From Protula sp. h YS-2021 (taxonomy: Eukaryota; Annelida; Polychaeta; Sabellida; Serpulidae): a stretch of 64,000 nt of DNA. Shown one piece after another: positions 1 to 11,999 of the stretch (position 1 is the first letter of the stretch; the number at the start of each line of letters is the position of its first letter). The notes beneath the pieces are model-generated. The model did no database searches and was not told where the DNA came from. It saw only the letters and a list, made by a program, of their open reading frames with translations. The stretch spans positions 13,704,039 through 13,768,038 of the forward strand of contig OX457029.1 in NCBI GenBank assembly GCA_949752745.1. The letters run 5' to 3'. Both the position numbers and the translations under genes were made by a program.

Positions 1-84
1 TTGTTTAGGCTCAAAGGGTCGAAAATCAGCTCAAAATCGCTCTATCTCTAACCGTTTTCGAGATAATAGTCAACTTCCGGTTTT

Positions 85-117
85 TGACCTTGACCGTGAT
101 CCAGAAGGTCAAGGTAA
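85..117. promoter_or_regulatory. Per-monomer inverted GGTCAAGGTCA pair (nuclear-receptor-like sites)
   Basis: First example of a core found in nearly every monomer. TGACCTTGACC and its exact reverse complement GGTCAAGGTCA are separated by 11 nt (this first copy has one change, GGTCAAGGTAA). The right half contains TCAAGGTCA, which matches the established extended half-site of monomeric nuclear receptors of the NR5A (FTZ-F1/SF-1) and ERR type, and it is also AGGTCA repeated with no spacer. Whether any receptor binds is inference. The same core could act as a cruciform or a hairpin in a satellite transcript. Confidence 0.4.
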
Positions 118-1112
118 CCGAGGTACCTCTTATGTAACGTTTTTCATGCCCAAAGGGTCGAAAATGAGTTCAAAATCGCTCTATCTCTAACCGTTTTCGA
201 GATAATAGTCAACTTCCGGTTTTTGACCTTGACCGTGACCCAGAAGGTCAAGGTCACCCAGGTACCTCTTATGTAACGTTGTTTAGGCCCAAAGGGTCGA
301 AAATGAGCTCAAAATCGCTCTATCTCTAACCGTTTTCGAGATAATAGTCAACTTCCGGTTTTTGACCTTGACCGTGACCCAGAAGGTCAAGGTTACCGAG
401 TTACCTCTTATGTAACGTTGTTTAGGCCCAAAGGGTCGAAAATGAGCTCAAAATCGCTCTATCTCTAACCGTTTTCGAGTTAATAGTCAACTTCCGGTTT
501 TTGACCTTGACCGTGACCCAGAAGGTCAAGGTCACCCAGGTACCTCTTATGCAACGTTGTTTAGGCCCAAAGGGTCGCAAATGAGCTCAAGATCGCTCTA
601 TCTCTATCCGTTTTTGAGATAATAGTCAACTTCCGGTTTTCGACCTTGACCGTGACCCAGAAGGTCAAGGTCACCGAGGTACCTCTTATGTAACGTTGTT
701 TAGGCTCAAAGGGTCGAAAATCAGCTCAAAATCGCTCTATCTCTAACCGTTTTCGAGATAATAGTCAACTTCCGGTTTTTGACCTTGACCGTGACCCAGA
801 AGGTCAAGGTCACCGAGGAACCTCTTATGTAACGTTTTTCATGCCCAAAGGGTCGAAAATGAGCTCAAAATCGCTCTATCTCTAACCGTTTTCGAGATAA
901 TAGTCAACTTCCGGTTTTTGACCTTGACCGTGACCCAGAAGGTCAAGGTCACCGAGGTACCTCTTATGTAACGTTGTTTAGGCTCAAAGGGTCGAAAATG
1001 AGCTCAAAATCGCTCTATCTCTAACCGTTTTCGAGATAATAGTCAACTTCCGGTTTTTTACCTTGACCGTGATCCAGAAGGTCAAGGTCACCGAGGAACC
1101 TCTTATGTAACG

Positions 1113-2438
1113 TTGTTTAGGCCCGAAGGGTCGAGCTCAAACCGTTTTCGAGATAATAGTGAACTTCCGGGTTTTGGCCTTGACCGTGACCCAGAAGGTC
1201 AAGGTCACCGAGGTACCTCTTATGTTACGTTGTTTAGGCCCCAAGGGTCGAAAATGAGCTCAAAATCGCTCTATCTCTAACCGTTTTCGAGATAATAGTC
1301 AACTTCCGGTTTTTGGCCTCGACCGTGACCCAGAAGGTCAAGGTAACCGAGGAACCTCTTATGTAACGTTGTTTAGGAGCAAAGGGTCGCAAATGAGCTC
1401 AAGATCGCTCTATCTCTAACCGTTTTTGAGATAATAGTCAACTTCCGGTTTTTGACCTTGACCGCGACCCAGAAGGTCAAGGTCACCCAGGTACCTCTTA
1501 TGTAACGTTGTTTAGGCTCAAAATCGCTCTATCTCTAACCGTTTTCGAGATAATAGTCAACTTCCGGTTTTTGACCTTGACCGTGACCCAGAAGGTCAAG
1601 GTAACCGAGGAACCTCTTATGTAACGTTCCTTAGGCCCAAAGGGTCGAAAATGAGCTCAAAATCGCTCTATCTCTAACCGTTTTCGAGATAATAGTCAAC
1701 TTCCGGTTTTTGACCTTGACCGTGACCCAGAAGGTCAAGGTCACCCAGGTACCTCTTATGCAACGTTGTTTAGGCCCAAAGGGTCGCAAATGAGCTCAAG
1801 ATCGCTCTATCTCTAACCGTTTTTGAGATAATAGTCAACTTCCGGTTTTTGACCTTGACCGTGACCCAGAAGGTCAAGGTCACCGAGGTACCTCTTATGT
1901 AACGTTGTTTAGGCTCAAAGGGTCGAAAATCAGCTCAAAATCGCTCTATCTCTAACCGTTTTCGAGATAATAGTCAACTTCCGGTTTTTGACCTTGACCG
2001 TGATCCAGAAGGTCAAGGTCACCGAGGTACCTCTTATGTAACGTTTTTCATGCCCAAAGGGACGAAAATGAGTTCAAAATCGCTCTATCTCTAACCGTTT
2101 TCGAGATAATAGTCAACTTCCGGTTTTTGACCTTGACCGTGACCCAGAAGGTCAAGGTCACCCAGGTACCTCTTATGTAACGTTGTTTAGGCTCAAAGGG
2201 TCGAAAATGAGCTCAAAATCGCTCTATCTCTAACCGTTTTCGAGATAATAGTCAACTTCCGGTTTTTTACCTTGACCGTGATCCAGAAGGTCAAGGTCAC
2301 CGAGGAACCTCTTATGTAACGTTGTTTAGGCCCGAAGGGTCGAGCTCAAACCGTTTTCGAGATAATAGTGAACTTCCGGGTTTTGGCCTTGACCGTGACC
2401 CAGAAGGTCAAGGTAACCGAGGAACCTCTTAAGTAACG
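1113..2438 (+). repeat. Higher-order duplication marked by 117-bp deleted monomers
   Basis: A monomer shortened to 117 bp (two internal deletions totalling 22 bp, leaving GGTCGAGCTCAAACCG) starts at 1113 and recurs 1209 bp downstream at about 2322. A second short form lacking 20 bp (TTTAGGCTCAAAATCG) lies between them at about 1509. The 1209-bp period equals nine monomers minus these 42 bp, so a nine-unit block was duplicated as a whole, apparently by unequal exchange. Confidence 0.75.
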
Positions 2439-4919
2439 TTGCTTAGGCCCAAAGGGTCGAAAATGAGCTCAAAATCGCTCTATCTCTAACCGTTTTCGAG
2501 ATAATAGTCAACTTCCGGTTTTTGACCTTGACTGTGACCCAGAAGGTCAAGGTCACCCAGGTACCTCTTATGCAACGTTGTTTAGGCCCAAAGGGTCGCA
2601 AATGAGCTCAAGATCGCTCTATCTCTATCCGTTTTTGAGATAATAGTCAACTTCCGGTTTTTGACCTTGACCGTGACCCAGAAGGTCAAGGTCACCGAGG
2701 TACCTCTTATGTAACGTTGTTTAGGCTCAAAGGGTTGAAAATCAGCTCAAAATCGCTCTATCTCTAACCGTTTTCGAGATAATAGTCAACTTCCGGTTTT
2801 TGACCTTGACCGTGACCCAGAAGGTCAAGGTCACCCAGGTACCTCTTATGCAACGTTGTTTAGGCCCAAAGGGTCGCAAATGAGCTCAAGATCGCTCTAT
2901 CTCTATCCGTTTTTGAGATAATAGTCAACTTCCGGTTTTTGACCTTGACCGTGACCCAGAAGGTCAAGGTCACCGAGGTACCTCTTATGTAACGTTGTTT
3001 AGGAGCAAAGGGTCGCAAATGAGCTCAAGATCGCTCTATCTCTAACCGTTTTTGAGATAATAGTCAACTTCCGGTTTTTGACCTTGACCGTGACCCAGAA
3101 GGTCAAGGTAACCGAGGAACCTCTTATGTAACGTTGTTTAGGAGCAAAGGGTCGCAAATGAGCTCAAGATCGCTCTATCTCTAACCGTTTTTGAGATAAT
3201 AGTCAACTTCCGGTTTTTGACCTTGACCGTGACCCAGAAGGTCAAGGTCACCGAGGTACCTCTTATGTAACGTTGTTTAGGCTCAAAATCGCTCTATCTC
3301 TAACCGTTTTCGAGACAATAGTCAACTTCCGGTTTTTGATCTTGACCGTGACCCGGAAGGTCAAGGTAACCGAGGAACCTCTTATGTAACGTTGCTTAGG
3401 CTCAAAGGGTCGAAAATCAGCTCAAAATCGCTCTATCTCTAACCGTTTTCGAGATAATAGTCAACTTCCGGTTTTTGACCTTGACCGTGATCCAGAAGGT
3501 CAAGGTCACCGAGTTACCTCTTATGTAACGTTGTTTAGGCCCAAAGGGTCGAAAATGAGCTCAAAATCGCTCTATCTCTAACCGTTTTCGAGATAATAGT
3601 CAACTTCTGGTTTTTGACCTTGACCGTAACCAAGAAGGTCAAGGTCACCGAGGTACCTCTTATGTAACGTTGTTTAGGAGCAAAGGGTCGCAAATGAGCT
3701 CAAGATTGCTCTATCTCTAACCGTTTTTGAGATAATAGTCAACTTCCGGTTTTTGACCTTGACCGTGACCCAGAAGGTCAAGGTCACCCAGGTACCTCTT
3801 ATGTAACGTTGTTTAGGCCCAAAGGGTCGAAAATGAGCTCAAAATCGCTCTATCTCTAACCGTTTTCGAAACAATAGTCAATTTCCGCTTTTTGACCTTG
3901 ACCGTGACCCAGAAGGTCAAGGTAACCGAGGAACCTCTTATGTAACGTTGCTTAGGCCCAAAGGGTCGAAAATGAGCTCAAAATCGCTCTATCTCTAACC
4001 GTTTTCGAGATAATAGTCAACTTCCGGTTTTTGACCTTGACCGTGACCCAGAAGGTCAAGGTCACCCAGGTACCTCTTATGTAACGTTGTTTAGGCCCAA
4101 AGGGTCGAAAATGAGCTCAAAATCGCTCTATCTCTAACCGTTTTCGAGACAATAGTCAACTTCCGGTTTTTGACCTTGACCGTGACCCAGAAGGTCAAGG
4201 TAACCGAGGAACCTCTTATGTAACGTTGCTTAGGCCCAAAGGGTCGAAAATGAGCTCAAGATCGCTCTATCTCTAACCGTTTTCGAGATAATAGTCAACT
4301 TCCGGTTTTTGACCTTGACCGTGACCCAGAAGGTCAAGGTCACCGAGGTACCTCTTATGTAACGTTGTTTAGGCTCAAAGGGTCGAAAATGAGCTCAAAA
4401 TCGCTATATCTCTAACCGTTTTCGAGATAATAGTCAACTTCCGGTTTTTGACCTTGACCGTGACTCAGAAGGTCAAGGTCACCCAGGTACCTCTTATGTA
4501 ACGTTGTTTAGGCCCAAAGGGTCGAAAATGAGCTCAAAATCGCTCTATCTCTAACCATTTTCGAGACAATAGTCAACTTCCGGTTTTTGACCTTGACCGT
4601 GACCCAGAAGGTCAAGGTAACCGAGGAACCTCTTATGTAACGTTGCATAGGCCCAAAGGGTCGAAAATGAGCTCAAGATCGCTCTATCTCTAACCGTTTT
4701 CGAGATAATAGTCAACTTCCGGTTTTTGACCTTGACCGTGACCCAGAAGGTCAAGGTCACCGAGGTACCTCTTATGTAACGTTGTTTAGGCTCAAAGGGT
4801 CGAAAATGAGCTCAAAATCGCTCTATCTCTAACCGTTTTCGAGATAATAGTCAACTTCCGGTTTTTGACCTTGACCGTGACCCAGAAGGTCAAGGTCACC
4901 GAGGAACCTCTTATGTAAC

Positions 4920-7800
4920 GTTTTTCATTCCCAAAAGGTCGAAAATGAGCTCAAAATCGCTCTATCTCTAACCGTTTTCGAGATAATAGTCAACTTCCGG
5001 TTTTTGACCTTGACCGTGACCCAGAAGGTCAAGGTCACCGAGGAACCTCTTATGTAACGTTTTTCACTCCCAAAAGGTCGCAAATGAGCTCAAGATCGCT
5101 CTATCTCTAACCGTTTTTGAGATAATAGTCAACTTCCGGTTTTTGACCTTGACCGTGACCCAGAAGGTCAAGGTAACCGAGGAACCTCTTATGTAACGTT
5201 GCTTAGGCCCAAAGGGTCGAAAATGAGCTCAAAATCGCTCTATCTCTAACCGTTTTCGAAATAATAGTCAACTTCCGGTTTTTGACCTTGACCCTGACCC
5301 AGAAGGTCAAGGTCACCCAGGTACCTCTTATGTAACGTTGTTTAGGCCCAAAGGGTCGAAAATGAGCTCAAAATCGCTCTATCTCTAACCGTTTTCGAGA
5401 CAATAGTTAACTTCCGGTTTTTGACCTTGACCGTGACCCAGAAGGTCAAGGTAACCGAGGAACCTCTTATGTAACGTTGCTTAGGCCCAAAGGGTCGAAA
5501 ATGAGCTCAAGATCGCTCTATCTCTAACCGTTTTCGAGATAATAGTCAACTTCCGCTTTTTGACCTTGACCGTGACCCAGAAGGTCAAGGTCACCGAGTT
5601 ACCTCTTGTGTAACGTTGTATAGGCCCAAAGGGTCGAAAATGAGCTCAAAATCGCTCTATCTCTAACCGTTTTCGAGATAATAGTCAAATTCCGGTTTTT
5701 TACCTTGATTGTGACCCAGAAGGTCAAGGTCACCGAGGAACCTCTTATGTAACGTTGTTTGGGCCCGAAGGGTCGCAAATGAGCTCAAGATCGCTCTATC
5801 TCTAACCGTTTTTGAGATAATAGTCAACTTCCTGTTTTTGACCTTGACCGTGACCCAGAAGGTCAAGGTCACCGAGGAACCTCTTATGTAACGTTTTTCA
5901 CTCCCAAAAGGTCGAAAATGAGCTCAAAATCGCTCTATCTCTAACCGTTTTCGAGACAATAGTCAACTTCCGGTTTTTGACCTTGACCGTGACCCAGAAG
6001 GTCAAGGTAACCGAGGAACCTCTTATGTAACGTTGCTTAGGCTCAAAGGGTCGAAAATCAGCTCAAAATCGCTCTATCTCTAACCGTTTTCGAGATAATA
6101 GTCAACTTCCGGTTTTTGAATATGACCGTGACCCAGAAGGTCAAGGTCACCGAGGAACCTCTTATGTAACGTTGTTTGGGCCCAAAGGGTCGCAAATAAG
6201 CTCAAGATCGCTCTATCTCTAACCGTTTTTGAGATAATAGTCAACTTCCGGTTTTTTACCTTGATTGTGACCCAGAAGGTCAAGGTCACCGAGGAACCTC
6301 TTATGTAACGTTTTTCATTCCCAAAAGGTCGAAAATGAGCTCAAAATCGCTCTATCTCTAACCGTTTTCGAGATAATAGTCAACTTCCGGTTTTTGACCT
6401 TGACCGTGACCCAGAAGGTCAAGGTCACCGAGGAACCTCTTATGTAACGTTTTTCACTCCCAAAAGTCGCAAATGAGCTCAAGATCGCTCTATCTCTAAC
6501 CGTTTTTGAGATAATAGTCAACTTCCGGTTTTTGACCTTGACCGTGACCCAGAAGGTCAAGGTAACCGAGGAACCTCTTATGTAACGTTGCTTAGGCCCA
6601 AAGGGTCGAAAATGAGCTCAAAATCGCTCTATCTCTAACCGTTTTCGAAATAATAGTCAACTTCCGGTTTTTGACCTTGACCCTGACCCAGAAGGTCAAG
6701 GTCACCCAGGTACCTCTTATGTAACGTTGTTTAGGCCCAAAGGGTCGAAAATGAGCTCAAAATCGCTCTATCTCTAACCGTTTTCGAGACAATAGTTAAC
6801 TTCCGGTTTTTGACCTTGACCGTGACCCAGAAGGTCAAGGTAACCGAGGAACCTCTTATGTAACGTTGCTTAGGCCCAAAGGGTCGAAAATGAGCTCAAG
6901 ATCGCTCTATCTCTAACCGTTTTCGAGATAATAGTCAACTTCCGCTTTTTGACCTTGACCGTGACCCAGAAGGTCAAGGTCACCGAGTTACCTCTTGTGT
7001 AACGTTGTATAGGCCCAAAGGGTCGAAAATGAGCTCAAAATCGCTCTATCTCTAACCGTTTTCGAGATAATAGTCAAATTCCGGTTTTTTACCTTGATTG
7101 TGACCCAGAAGGTCAAGGTCACCGAGGAACCTCTTATGTAACGTTGTTTGGGCCCGAAGGGTCGCAAATGAGCTCAAGATCGCTCTATCTCTAACCGTTT
7201 TTGAGATAATAGTCAACTTCCTGTTTTTGACCTTGACCGTGACCCAGAAGGTCAAGGTCACCGAGGAACCTCTTATGTAACGTTTTTCACTCCCAAAAGG
7301 TCGAAAATGAGCTCAAAATCGCTCTATCTCTAACCGTTTTCGAGACAATAGTCAACTTCCGGTTTTTGACCTTGACCGTGACCCAGAAGGTCAAGGTAAC
7401 CGAGGAACCTCTTATGTAACGTTGCTTAGGCTCAAAGGGTCGAAAATCAGCTCAAAATCGCTCTATCTCTAACCGTTTTCGAGATAATAGTCAACTTCCG
7501 GTTTTTGAATATGACCGTGACCCAGAAGGTCAAGGTCACCGAGGAACCTCTTATGTAACGTTGTTTGGGCCCAAAGGGTCGCAAATAAGCTCAAGATCGC
7601 TCTATCTCTAACCGTTTTTGAGATAATAGTCAACTTCCGGTTTTTTACCTTGATTGTGACCCAGAAGGTCAAGGTCACCGAGGAACCTCTTATGTAACGT
7701 TTTTCATTCCCAAAAGGTCGAAAATGAGCTCAAAATCGCTCTATCTCTAACCGTTTTCGAGATAATAGTCAACTTCCGGTTTTTGACCTTGACCGTGACC
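4920..7800 (+). repeat. Higher-order repeat of about 1389 bp (ten monomers), tandem duplicate
   Basis: The stretch from about 4920 reappears 1389-1390 bp downstream with private variants conserved, including CTCTTGTGTAACG, TTCCTGTTTTTG and GCAAATAAGCTC. One base is lost in the second copy at about 6467. Identity breaks near 7801, where CCAAG replaces CCCAG. This is a recent ten-monomer duplication. Confidence 0.8.
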
Positions 7801-10800
7801 AAGAAGGTCAAGGTCACCCAGGTACCTCTTATGTAAGGTTGTTTAGGCCCAAAGGGTCGAAAATGAGCTCAAAATCGCTCTATCTCTAACCGTTTTCGAG
7901 ATAATAGTCAACTTCCGGTTTTTGACCTCGACCGTGACCCAGAAGGTCAAGGTAACCGAGGAACCTCTTATGTAACGTTGCTTAGGCCCAAAGGGTCGAA
8001 AATGAGCTCAAAATCGCTCTATCTCTAACCGTTTTCGAGATAATAGTCAACTTCCGGTTTTTGACCTTGACCGTGACCCAGAAGGTCAAGGTCACCGAGT
8101 TACCTCTTATGAAACGTTGTTTAGGCCCAAAGGGTCGAAAATGAGCTCAAAATCGCTCTATCTCTAACCGTTTTCGAGATAATAGTCAACTTCCGGTTTT
8201 TTCCTTGATTGTGACAAAGAAGGTCAAGGTCACCGAGGAACCTCTTATGTAACGTTGTTTGGGCCCAAAGGGTCGCAAATGAGCTCAAGATCGCTCTATC
8301 TCTAACCGTTTTTGAGATAATAGTCAACTTCCGGTTTTTGACCTTGACCGTGACCCAGAAGGTCAAGGTCACCGAGGTACCTCTTATGTAACGTTGTTTA
8401 GGCTCAAAGGGTCGAAAATCAGCTCAAAATCGCTCTATCTCTAACCGTTTTCGAGATAATAGTCAACTTCCGGTTTTTGACCTTGACCGTGATCCAGAAG
8501 GTCAAGGTCACAGAGGTACCTCTTATGTAACGTTGTTTAGGCCCGAAGAGTCGAAAAAGAGCTCAAAATCGCTCTATCTCTAACCGTTTTCGAGATAATA
8601 GTCAACTTCCGGTTTTTGAATAAGACCCTGACCCAGAAGGTCAAGGTCACCGAGGAACCTCTTATGTAACGTTTTTCATTCCCAAAAGGTCGAAAATGAG
8701 CTCAAAATCGCTCTATCTCTAACCGTTTTCGAGATAATAGTCAACTTCCGGTTTTTGACCTTGACCGTGACCCAGAAGGTCAAGGTCACCGAGGAACCTC
8801 TTATGTAACGTTGTTTAGGCTCAAAGGGTCGAAAATGAGCTCAAAATCGCTCTATCTCTAACCGTTTTCGAAATAATAGTCAACTTCCGGTTTTTGACCT
8901 TGACCGTGACCCAGAAGGTCAAGGTCACCGAGGAACCTCTTATGTAACGTTTTTCATTCCCAAAAGATCGAAAATGAGCTCAAAATCGCTCTATCTCTAA
9001 CCGCTTTCGAGATAATAGTCAACTTCCGGTTTTTGACCTTGATTGTGACCCAGAAGGTCAAGGTCACCGAGGAACCTCTTATGTAACGTTGTTTGGGCCC
9101 AAAGGGTCGCAAATGAGCTCAAGATCGCTCTATCTCTAACCGTTTTTGAGATAATAGTCAACTTCCGGTTTTTGACCTTGACCGTGACCCAGAAGGTCAA
9201 GGTCACCGAGGTACCTCTTATGTAACGTTGTTTAGGCTCAAAGGGTCAAAAATGAGCTCAAAAATCGCTCTATCTCTAACCGTTTTCGAGATAATAGTCA
9301 ACTTCCGGTTTTTGACCTCGACCGTGACCCAGAAGGTCAAGGTAACCGAGGAACCTCTTATGTAACGTTTTTCATTCCCAAAAGGTCGAAAATGAGCTCA
9401 AAATCGCTCTATCTCTAACCGTTTTCGAGATAATAGTCAACTTCCGGTTTTTGACCTTGACCGTGACCCAGAAGGTCAAGGTCACCGAGGAACCTCTTAT
9501 GTAACGTTTTTCATTCCCAAAAGATCGAAAATGAGCTCAAAATCGCTCTATCTCTAACCGTTTTCGAGATAATAGTCAACTTCCGGTTTTTTACCTTGAT
9601 TGTGACCCAGAAGGTCAATGTCACCGAGGAACCTCTTATGTAACGTTGTTTGGGCCCAAAGGGTCGCAAATGAGCTCAAGATCGCTCTATCTCTAACCGT
9701 TTTTGAGATAATAGTCAACTTCCGGTTTTTGACCTTGACCGTGACCCAGAAGGTCAAGGTCACCGAGGTACCTCTTATGAAACGTTGTTTAGGCCCGAAG
9801 GGTCGAAAAAGAGCTCAAAATCGCTCTATCTCTAACCGTTTTCGAGATAATAGTCAACTTCCGGTTTTTGAATATGACCGTGACCCAGAAGGTCAAGGTC
9901 ACCGAGGAACCTCTTATGTAACGTTTTTCATTCCAAAAAGATCGAAAATGAGCTCAAAATCGCTCTATCTCTAACCGTTTTCGAGATAATAGTCAACTTC
10001 CGGTTTTTTACCTTGATTGTGACCCAGAAGGTCAAGGTCACCGAGGAACCTCTTATGTAACGTTGTTTGGGCCCAAAGGGTCGCAAATGAGCTCAAGATC
10101 GCTCTATCTCTAACCGTTTTTGAGATAATAGTCAACTTCCGGTTTTTGACCTTGACCGTGACCCAGAAGGTCAAGGTCACCGAGGTACCTCTTATGTAAC
10201 GTTGTTTAGGCTCAAAGGGTCAAAAATGAGCTCAAAATCGCTCTATCTCTAACCGTTTTCGAGATAATAGTCAACTTCCGGTTTTTGACCTTGACCGTGA
10301 CCCAGAAGGTCAAGGTCACCGAGTTACCTCTTATGTAACGTTGTTTAGGCCCAAAGGGTCGAAAATGAGCTCAAAATCGCTCTATCTCTAACCGTTTTCG
10401 AGATAATAGTCAACTTCCGGTTTTTTCCTTGATTGTGACAAAGAAGGTCAAGGTCACCGAGGAACCTCTTATGTAACGTTGTTTGGGCCCAAAGGGTCGC
10501 AAATGAGCTCAAGATCGCTCTATCTCTAACCGTTTTTGAGATAATAGTCAACTTCCGGTTTTTGACCTTGACCGTGACCCAGAAGGTCAAGGTCACCGAG
10601 GTACCTCTTATGTAACGTTGTTTAGGCTCAAAGGGTCGAAAATCAGCTCAAAATCGCTCTATCTCTAACCGTTTTCGAGATAATAGTCAACTTCCGGTTT
10701 TTGACCTTGACCGTGACCCAGAAGGTCAAGGTCACCGAGAAACCTCTTATGTAACGTTTTCCACTCCCAAAAGGTCGAAAATGAGCTCAAAATCGCTCTA

Positions 10801-11999
10801 TCTCTAACCGTTTTCGAGATAATAGTCAACTTCCGGTTTTTGACCTTGACCGTGATCCAGAAGGTCAAGGTCACAGAGGTACCTCTTATGTAACGTTGTT
10901 TAGGCCCGAAGGGTCGAAAAAGAGCTCAAAATCGCTCTATCTCTAACCGTTTTCGAGATAATAGTCAACTTCCGGTTTTTGAATAAGACCCTGACCCAGA
11001 AGGTCAAGGTCACCGAGGAACCTCTTATGTAACGTTTTTCATTCCCAAAAGGTCGAAAATGAGCTCAAAATCGCTCTATCTCTAACCGTTTTCGAGATAA
11101 TAGTCAACTTCCGGTTTTTGACCTTGACCGTGACCCAGAAGGTCAAGGTCACCGAGGAACCTCTTATGTAACGTTGTTTAGGCTCAAAGGGTCGAAAATG
11201 AGCTCAAAATCGCTCTATCTCTAACCGTTTTCGAGATAATAGTCAACTTCCGGTTTTTGACCTTGACCGTGACCCAGAAGGTCAAGGTCACCGAGGAACC
11301 TCTTATGTAACGTTTTTCATTCCCAAAAGATCAAAAATGAGCTCAAAATCGCTCTATCTCTAACCGTTTTCGAGATAATAGTCAACTTCCGGTTTTTGAC
11401 CTTGACCGTGACCCAGAAGGTCAAGGTCACCGAGGTACCTCTTATGTAACGTTGTTTAGGCTCAAAGGGTCAAAAATGAGCTCAAAATCGCTCTATCTCT
11501 AACCGTTTTCGAGATAATAGTCAACTTCCGGTTTTTGACCTCGACCGTGACCCAGAACGTCAAGGTAACCGAGGAACCTCTTATGTAACGTTTATCATTC
11601 CCAAAAGGTCGAAAATGAGCTCAAAATCGCTCTATCTCTAACCGTTTTCGAGATAATAGTCAACTTCCGGTTTTTGACCTTGACCGTGACCCAGAAGGTC
11701 AAGGTCACCGAGGTACCTCTTATGAAACGTTGTTTAGGGGCCCAAAGGGTCGAAAAAGAGCTCAAAATCGCTCTATCTCTAACCGTTTTCGAGATAATAG
11801 TCAACTTCCGGTTTTTGAATATGACCGTGACCCAGAAGGTCAAGGTCACCGAGGTACCTCTTATGAAACGTTGTTTAGGCCCGAAGGGTCGAAAAAGAGC
11901 TCAAAATCGCTCTATCTCTAACCGTTTTCGAGATAATAGTCAACTTCCGGTTTTTGAATAAGACCCTGACCAAGAAGGTCAAGGTCACCGAGGAACCTC

